Assembly: GCA_025993795.1 (NCBI GenBank)
Contig: JAMQHL010000060.1
Coordinates: 1-46,788, forward strand
From: Planctomycetota bacterium
GTDB lineage: Bacteria; Planctomycetota; UBA8742; UBA2392
DNA: 46,788 bases
Direction of reading: 5' to 3'
Of this stretch, positions 40,855-46,788 are shown in pieces. The translations under genes and the position numbers were made by a program. Positions within the stretch are counted from its first letter, which is position 1; each line of letters opens with the position of its first letter. Under the pieces are notes generated by a model that worked only from the letters and a program-made list of their open reading frames with translations, made no database searches and was not told where the DNA came from.

Positions 40855-42909
40855 TTACGGGCCTTCCTGGTACTTGCGGAACTGGGCTTCCAGGGCGGTC
40901 CAGCCGCCTTCGTCGAGCGCAAATGTCTTTGTGAAAACCTCAAGCTGGTTGTCTTTGGTCACGGTGCCATCGAGGTCAAGCTTGAAGTACTTGAGCAGCT
41001 TTTCGCGGTAGACAGGTTTACCGCCGTCCTCGTGGTGATACAGGAACATGATCAAGCCGATGCAGTACTGCTGCATCACCAGCGCCAGCGTGCGCGAGTC
41101 GGTACGCATCGAGGCCACCGTGCCGCGGGCGACGTCTTCGGGCCAGCCATAGCCGGAGATGTGCTTCTCGAAGATGTCCGGAAAATCGACGGCGTCTTTC
41201 ATGGCAACGAGGTCTTTCACCCTGGCAACCGGCCCCCCGAACGAGTTGACGCCGCCGTTGACTGCGTCCTGCTCAAAGGGCTTGAGCCAGCGCGCCAAGA
41301 AGCGCCGGTGCGCGCCGCTGTCCTGCAAGAAGTCGCGCGGCGCATAGCTGTCATCCGCTTTGCTGATGCAGGCGGCAAAGTAGCGGGACAGGAAGTACGT
41401 GGTCGCGCGCCTGAACTCGGCCTTGTCGTCAAGCTCGCGCGGGGCCTTGGGGTGCCACAGGTCAACGGCCATGCAAGCAAGGCCGTACAGCAGGTCGTTG
41501 GTTTCGGACTGGTCGGCCGGCAATACGCCGCTTAGACGCGCGCGCGTGTGCTCGATGAATGTCTTGTTGCGCGCGGTGTCGATGCCGGCCCGCAGGTCGC
41601 TCAGATATGCGCGCCACGAGTCCTGGGTCGCGAACAACACCAGCACGATCGGCGCCTTGTCGCGATCGGCCTGCGCCTCAATGCCGGCGGGGACGCTGCG
41701 CGTCAGCGCAAGCGGTGTCGCGACGTTGGCGCGGTACCAGTCCAGAATGGCGGCTGCGGATTTCCTTGCCCGCTCAGCCTCTGGCCGGGTTTCGCTTTCG
41801 CTGGACCGGCGGCCGATTTCGGCGAACACGATCAGCGGCTCGCCTGCATCGACCAGCCACTTGCCGCGCCCATGAAAGCGCTCTGCGGATACTTCGCGTC
41901 GCACCTGTGCCGTGACAAGACGGAAAGGCTCGTTGCGCGCAATGCGGCCAAGCTCAGTTGCCAGCTCGTCGAGCAGCGTCGCGATTGCCTGAAGCCGTTC
42001 AAACTGGGGCTTGAGCACCCAGCCCTCGTCACTCTTCTTTTCAATCTCGCGCAGCTCGTTGGCGAGCAAGTCAGCGCCGGTCAGTACGCCGCTGTCGTGA
42101 AGCTCAGTGGCGCGCGTGACCTGGGGGCCGAAGTCGTAGAACTGGCGGCCAAGCAGCCCTTGAGCCTGGGCCCACACCTCGGGCTTGTCTTTCTTGCCGC
42201 GGTAGCGCTCAACCACCGTGCGCCGAAGCGTGTCGGTCGGCACGTCGTTGCGCATGCCTTTCAGTTCAAGGGCCAGCGCCATCAGGTCGGCATCGGACAG
42301 TTCGCCCCCTTGCTCTTCCCATGCGGCTTTTACGACTGACTCAGCCAGCAGCGACAGGTCGGCGCTGGCAAGCTTCGCCTCTTGCGCCTGGCGGTACAGG
42401 GACAGGAAGTCACGCAGCACCAAGCCCGGTGTGTTCAGCCGGTTCATGATTTCTTCGCGGCGGCTTACCTTGGGTGCATCGGGGTCCTTGGCGCCTTGAT
42501 TGGCGCCGATGGGTCCCGCCGCGTGGTCCTGCCCGTCGCCCGTGCTGGAACTGAACGCGCCGAAGGCGGCTGCAATCCCGAGCACGGCGACGATCAGTAT
42601 CACGGCGCCCACGCCAACCAGAATCGGCAGCGGGCTCTTTTTCGGGGCCTGCTGGGCCGCGATGATCGTGGTCTCACGCTGTCGCGAGAAAGCCTGTGTG
42701 GGCGCAACCACCTGCACCACGCGGCCGGAATCGGTCTTGCGCATGACGGCTGTGCCCGAGCCCATCTCGACTTGGGGCTCGGCGAAGACGGCGGGCACGG
42801 TTATCTGGTTGCCGCACTGCTTGCAGGCGAATTGGCGGCCAGCGTACTCGCCGGCGACCTTGTAGGCCTTGGAGCAGTCAGGACAAGTAAACGAGATGGC
42901 GTCAGCCAT
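40855..42909 (-). CDS. Zinc-ribbon membrane protein with large external domain
   Basis: A 684-residue protein. The N-terminal zinc ribbon has C9, C12, C29 and C32 (CPDC ... CKQC), as in MJ0042-type ribbons. A spacer follows, then one membrane helix at about 92-119 (ILVGVGAVILIVAVLGIAAA). The remaining roughly 560 residues would be outside the cytoplasm and are mostly helical, with WPEDVARGTVASMRTDSR and an end DEGGWTALEAQFRKYQEG reminiscent of DUF1570-type peptidase-like proteins of planctomycetes. No HExxH motif is visible, so it is probably not an active protease of that type. ATG 42909 begins MADAISFTC, a typical zinc-ribbon start. Confidence 0.75.
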   Translation of the reverse strand: MADAISFTCPDCSKAYKVAGEYAGRQFACKQCGNQITVPAVFAEPQVEMGSGTAVMRKTDSGRVVQVVAPTQAFSRQRETTIIAAQQAPKKSPLPILVGVGAVILIVAVLGIAAAFGAFSSSTGDGQDHAAGPIGANQGAKDPDAPKVSRREEIMNRLNTPGLVLRDFLSLYRQAQEAKLASADLSLLAESVVKAAWEEQGGELSDADLMALALELKGMRNDVPTDTLRRTVVERYRGKKDKPEVWAQAQGLLGRQFYDFGPQVTRATELHDSGVLTGADLLANELREIEKKSDEGWVLKPQFERLQAIATLLDELATELGRIARNEPFRLVTAQVRREVSAERFHGRGKWLVDAGEPLIVFAEIGRRSSESETRPEAERARKSAAAILDWYRANVATPLALTRSVPAGIEAQADRDKAPIVLVLFATQDSWRAYLSDLRAGIDTARNKTFIEHTRARLSGVLPADQSETNDLLYGLACMAVDLWHPKAPRELDDKAEFRRATTYFLSRYFAACISKADDSYAPRDFLQDSGAHRRFLARWLKPFEQDAVNGGVNSFGGPVARVKDLVAMKDAVDFPDIFEKHISGYGWPEDVARGTVASMRTDSRTLALVMQQYCIGLIMFLYHHEDGGKPVYREKLLKYFKLDLDGTVTKDNQLEVFTKTFALDEGGWTALEAQFRKYQEGP

Positions 42910-43109
42910 GACAGATCAACCGGAGCAGCGACGTTAGACTTGAGTCATGTTATCAAGATTTGACGTTCAGGTGAATGCACATAGGGGTTGGGCAATAGGA
43001 ATTCCGGCTGTTCGCTTGTCGCGCGTGGGCCTGTGCAGCCAGTTCCACATTGAACTTCGCCGGACCCGGCGCTGCGCGCGGGCAGTGTGACGCCGCGCAG
43101 GCCCTGTAC

Positions 43110-43127
43110 GGAGGCTTTGCAGCCTCC
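43110..43127. other. Strong short hairpin upstream of tRNA-Gly
   Basis: GGAGGCT and AGCCTCC pair perfectly around a four-base TTGC loop. It lies between the zinc-ribbon gene start and tRNA-Gly. It could end a transcript coming from the left or be an isolated palindrome. Another hairpin (CGGGCGG/CCGCCCG, 43171-43188) lies just before the tRNA. Confidence 0.4.
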
Positions 43128-43192
43128 CCCTTTACTCCCCCAAGGTGCGAACTATCATTCGCGGCCCTATCGGGCGGCAACCCGCCCGGCAG

Positions 43193-43267
43193 GCGGGTGT
43201 AGCTCAGTGGTAGAGCATCACGTTGCCAACGTGATGGTCGTGGGTTCGAGTCCCATCACCCGCTCCA
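43193..43267 (+). tRNA. tRNA-Gly (anticodon GCC)
   Basis: The acceptor GCGGGTG pairs with CACCCGC, the CCA end is encoded, the D-arm contains AGCTCAGTGGTAGAGC and the T-arm GGTTCGAGTCC. The anticodon stem TCACG/CGTGA encloses TTGCCAA, giving anticodon GCC. Length is 75 nt including CCA. Confidence 0.96.
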
Positions 43268-43275
43268 TGTTCAAG

Positions 43276-43309
43276 GCCGCCCTGGAACTTCTTCCGGGGC
43301 GGCTGTTCT
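43276..43309 (+). terminator. Terminator-like hairpin after tRNA-Gly
   Basis: GCCGCCC pairs with GGGCGGC around a 14-base loop and is followed by TGTTCTTT. It begins nine bases after the tRNA 3' end, a plausible termination site for the tRNA transcript. Confidence 0.5.
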
Positions 43310-43529
43310 TTGTGGCATCATCGGCCATGCAGAGAAGTACACGCCAGCGTACGCGATTCGAAACTGCTTTCCGTTCCCGGACCATGAAGCACGACGACCG
43401 GGCCTTCAGGGACATCGCCGACTGAGTCCGTCGCGCGCTGGAAGGTGAAGGCGTCGCCGCTTGCAGTACCGGGCCTGCGGGTGATGCGCGAAGACGGCAT
43501 TGGCACCTTTGCCGACTGTCCTCAGGCCA

Positions 43530-43742
43530 CTAATCGAGCAGGCGCAGGTCGATGACGCCGGGGATATCCTCAACGGCGTGCACGGCGGCGCTTTCGTCGT
43601 CAAGATTACGAGTCACAGTGCGGATGCGGATCGTGCCGTCGGCTTGGGGCCGCCCGGAGACGACGATGCCCGTTACTTCGGCCAAGGCTTCGAGCACTTC
43701 TTTCTTCTGGTCAATGTTGAACGCGAGGATGAAGTTCGACAT
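43530..43742 (-). CDS. Small NapD-like / ferredoxin-fold protein, 70 residues
   Basis: The chain reads as beta-alpha-beta-beta-alpha-beta: [10 protein letters not shown], a helix [17 protein letters not shown]-type strands, then [18 protein letters not shown]. The last segment, helix-IPGV-strand, resembles the end of NapD-type chaperones and ACT-like domains. No nap genes are nearby, so a specific role should not be assumed. ATG 43742 has GGA at usable spacing; an ATG at 43766 overlaps the DAHP synthase stop (TGATG) and would give translational coupling. Either way the gene appears co-transcribed with the DAHP synthase gene. Confidence 0.6.
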   Translation of the reverse strand: MSNFILAFNIDQKKEVLEALAEVTGIVVSGRPQADGTIRIRTVTRNLDDESAAVHAVEDIPGVIDLRLLD

Positions 43743-43765
43743 GGCGGAATCCACAAGCCGGATCA

Positions 43766-44782
<1,017 letters not shown>

Positions 44783-44931
44783 GAAAGGCGCAACTCCCCA
44801 TTCAAAGCCGCTCGCGGCGGGTACTCTAGTGCGGCATCGGCAAAGGGAAAGTAGGAAGACCGGCGGGCAAGCTACGTCGCGCACGCGCGGCGCAGTCGGT
44901 GGTAGACTCGCGCCATCGAACGGAGGCTGAT

Positions 44932-45396
44932 ATGAACCGCGACGCATTGATCAACACCATCAAGCTGACCAAGCACTTTTTCGACACCAGCACCAGCAAG
45001 CTGGCCGAATCCGACAGCGGGTTCGCGCCCAAGCCCGACATGTTCAGCGTTGCGCAGCATGTGGCACACACCGCGCAGACGATTGACTGGTTTCTCGACG
45101 GCGCGTTCGGTGCCGGCTTTGACATGGACTTCGCAAAGCACGAAGCCAAGGTGCGCGCCTGCACCAGCCTGCAAGCCGCACGCAAATGGCACGAGGACTC
45201 AACAAGCCGTCTGCTAGAGAAGCTGGCCGAGACCGGCGAAGACGAATGGTCCAAGCCGATCCAGGGGCAGGTGATGGCGGGTGCGCCGCGCTTCAGCATC
45301 ATCGGCGGCATTCACGAGCACACCAGCCACCACCGAGGCGCGCTTGCCGCGTATCAACGGCTGCTCGACAAGGTACCGGCCATGCCCTACATGTAA
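44932..45396 (+). CDS. DinB-superfamily protein
   Basis: A 154-residue four-helix-bundle protein with a strong GGAGG before ATG 44932. Metal-ligand histidines appear as SVAQHVAHTAQTIDW near residue 45 and GGIHEHTSHHRGALA near 130, the standard DinB/YfiT three-His arrangement. Many members are metal-dependent thiol transferases; the substrate here is unknown. It opens a three-gene operon: a haem-motif lipoprotein gene begins 20 bases after it. Confidence 0.85.
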   Translation: MNRDALINTIKLTKHFFDTSTSKLAESDSGFAPKPDMFSVAQHVAHTAQTIDWFLDGAFGAGFDMDFAKHEAKVRACTSLQAARKWHEDSTSRLLEKLAETGEDEWSKPIQGQVMAGAPRFSIIGGIHEHTSHHRGALAAYQRLLDKVPAMPYM

Positions 45397-45415
45397 GCGG
45401 CACGGAGATGCCACC

Positions 45416-45832
45416 ATGCGACTGACGTTGCTTGCCATTGCCTGTTTCGGCGCGCTCGCGGCAGCGTGTGCATCAGCGCCGCCGGGGCCTGCCCCTGCGC
45501 CGGAGCGCACGCTTGAGCAGCAGGCCTTTGACGTGCTGCGCAGCCGCTGCTGGGGTTGCCATGGCGAACCGGGCAAGCAGGCCTTCGGTGAGACCGGCCC
45601 CGTTGACTGGATTCTCGACTACGACAAGCTGATCGACTACCGCCTCGTGGTTCCCGGTAAACCCGGAAAGTCGCGGCTTGTCTATATCACCGATGTCGAA
45701 GGAAAAATGCCGCGCGCGTTTGACGAAAATGGCATACCGAGCCTGGCCGACTCGCTCAGCGATGAAGAACAGCAGATCCTCATTGACTGGGTGAAAGCAG
45801 GCGCGCCACGCTGGCCCAAGGAGCAGCCATGA
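45416..45832 (+). CDS. Lipoprotein with CxxCH haem c motif (planctomycete cytochrome-like)
   Basis: A 138-residue exported protein. A lipoprotein signal (LTLLAIACFGALAAAC) places the lipidated Cys near residue 18. CWGCH gives a single covalent haem site near residue 45, and the following pattern (PGKPGKSRLVYI, KMPRAFDENGIPSL, DEEQQILIDWVKAGAP) matches the small cytochrome module that precedes DUF1549 proteins (PSCyt1-like). Here it stands alone in an operon, ATGA-overlapping the M55 peptidase gene. A role in electron transfer, or in binding at the membrane, is likely but unproven. Confidence 0.85.
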   Translation: MRLTLLAIACFGALAAACASAPPGPAPAPERTLEQQAFDVLRSRCWGCHGEPGKQAFGETGPVDWILDYDKLIDYRLVVPGKPGKSRLVYITDVEGKMPRAFDENGIPSLADSLSDEEQQILIDWVKAGAPRWPKEQP

Positions 45833-46689
45833 AGGTCTTCATTTCGGCGGATATGGAAGGCGTTACCGGCGTGGTCCACCGCGACCAGCTTGTGCCCGAC
45901 GGCAAGACCTACGAGCGCGCGCGCAAGCTGATGACCGCTGACGTCAACGCCGTCATCACCGGTACCTTGCGCGTTGAGCCCGCCGCAGAGTTCATTGTCT
46001 GCGACGGCCACGGCGTCATGCGCAACCTGCTGATCGAAGAGTTGCACGAAGCCGCCCAACTGGTCATCGGCCCGGCCAGCCCCGCCAACAAGCCGCTGTG
46101 CCAGTCGCAGGGCTGTGACGAGACCTGCCACGTCGCGTTCTTCACGGGCTATCATTCGCGCGCCGGCACGCCCGATGGTCTGCTGTGCCACACCTGGGTC
46201 GGCTCGGCGATCACGAACATCCGCATCAACGGCGAAATTGTCGGCGAGACGGCTCTCAATGCAGCCGTCGTCGGCCACTGGAACATCCCGGTTGCGCTGG
46301 TGTCCGGGGCGCACGAGCTTGAACCCGAAGCGCGTGCAAGCATCCCTGAGGGGTTCGTCTTTGTCGGCACAAAACAGACCTATGGCTTCAGCGCCGCGCT
46401 CTGCCTGCCGCCGGCAAAGACCCGCAAGCTGCTTGAAGAAGGCGCGTCAGAAGCAATCAAGCGCTTCAAAGCCGGCAGGGTCAAACCCCACAAGCCGGCA
46501 TTGCCGGTTACAATCAGCATAGAGTTTCACCGCCGCGAGATGGCAGACAAGGCGGCCGAAGTCAGCGGCATTGAGCGTGTCGACGAGCGCACGGTTGCAG
46601 CCAAGGCCGCCACAACTGTCGAAGCTGCCGAACGCGTATGGAAGGCCGTGTGCCGGGCACAAGAAGAAGAGCCGGGTTGGTTGAAGTAA
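45829..46689 (+). CDS. M55-family D-aminopeptidase (DppA-like)
   Basis: A 286-residue zinc peptidase. MKVFISADMEGVTGVVH is the family's N-terminus with the first metal ligands (Asp8, Glu10); CDGHGVMRN and FFTGYHSRAGTPDG carry further ligands and HTWVGSAITNIRING matches the conserved core. Members cleave D-amino-acid-containing peptides, consistent with turnover of peptidoglycan peptides. It overlaps the lipoprotein gene by four bases (ATGA) and so is translated with it. It stops only three bases before the IS end at 46693. Confidence 0.92.
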   Translation: MKVFISADMEGVTGVVHRDQLVPDGKTYERARKLMTADVNAVITGTLRVEPAAEFIVCDGHGVMRNLLIEELHEAAQLVIGPASPANKPLCQSQGCDETCHVAFFTGYHSRAGTPDGLLCHTWVGSAITNIRINGEIVGETALNAAVVGHWNIPVALVSGAHELEPEARASIPEGFVFVGTKQTYGFSAALCLPPAKTRKLLEEGASEAIKRFKAGRVKPHKPALPVTISIEFHRREMADKAAEVSGIERVDERTVAAKAATTVEAAERVWKAVCRAQEEEPGWLK

Positions 46690-46692
46690 CTA

Positions 46693-46788
46693 CTAAGAGC
46701 TTGTTTAAGAAGCGGGCTTCAGTCTTCGAACCATCAGGTGTGTCATCGCAAGGTGTATGAATGCTTCGCTTGATCTTGTTCGACCTTC
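46693..46788 (-). mobile_element. IS5-family insertion sequence, inward-facing end (partial)
   Basis: Bases 46693-46787 are the reverse complement of bases 1-95. The border at 46693 again reads CTAA then GAGC, fitting an IS5-group YTAR target. It begins three bases after the M55 peptidase stop codon. Confidence 0.75.
46705..46788 (-). CDS. IS5-family transposase, C-terminal fragment (second copy)
   Basis: Reading leftward from the contig end, the last 27 codons end SEAFIHLAMTHLMVRRLKPAS, stop at 46705-46707. They are identical to the fragment at the left end. The gene continues beyond the window. Confidence 0.7.
   Translation of the reverse strand, partial: EGRTRSSEAFIHLAMTHLMVRRLKPAS

Noticed and set aside
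43530..43742. Assigning napD outright
   Set aside because: The fold pattern is similar but there are no nap or Tat-substrate genes nearby and the motif match is loose.

Overview
This window looks like a contig from a GC-rich, probably planctomycete-type (Planctomycetota) bacterium. The best evidence is a secreted protein with DUF1549/DUF1553 (PSCyt2/PSD1) architecture at 32.2-34.0 kb. Supporting signs are a small haem-motif lipoprotein, a zinc-ribbon membrane protein with a large external domain, several large secreted proteins (PA14, FG-GAP) and a histone-H1-like lysine/alanine tail. The phylum call is inference. Both ends stop inside the same inward-reading 3' end of an IS5-family transposase (a perfect 95-base inverted repeat), so the contig was probably cut at a multicopy insertion sequence.

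Layout. 0-0.4 kb: IS end inserted into the start of a gene resembling anti-phage dCTP deaminases. 0.4-16.4 kb: mostly core and secreted genes: a fused alpha-beta 2-oxoacid dehydrogenase E1, tRNA-Leu(CAA), arfB, an inositol-monophosphatase-family enzyme, a HEAT protein, an SRPBCC protein with an H1-like tail, a PA14/IPT secreted protein, a 2Fe-2S ferredoxin, an ATP-grasp protein and a UbiA-type membrane enzyme. 16.4-19.7 kb: an accessory island with an IS21 remnant, a beta-class DNA methyltransferase and an Mrr-like nuclease in overlapping reading frames, bracketed by inverted copies of a short motif. 19.8-23.3 kb: argB, the N-terminal half of a transketolase, small proteins and a P-loop kinase-like protein.

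23.6-32.0 kb: the most unusual region, four tightly coupled genes with type IV prepilin-like N-termini in the order H-K-J-I. The K-like protein is 1780 residues and carries a lectin-like (LamG/concanavalin-type) region plus an iterated surface-protein module; the H-like protein also has a lectin-like segment. They probably build the tip of a pseudopilus with binding domains. 32.2-46.7 kb: the DUF1549/1553 protein, lipA, an XRE-TPR regulator divergent from a large FG-GAP surface protein, a squalene-synthase-family enzyme, a zinc-ribbon membrane protein, tRNA-Gly(GCC), DAHP synthase coupled to a small NapD-like protein, and a DinB / haem lipoprotein / M55 aminopeptidase operon.

A recurring theme is short repeats with a 7-base period (GGGTTCC, CTGCCTC, CAATTGC, GGCAGGA and a 14-mer). 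Two lie in frame inside E1, two lie in the leader regions of prepilin genes, and others are intergenic. They resemble in kind the heptanucleotide STRR repeats known from cyanobacteria.
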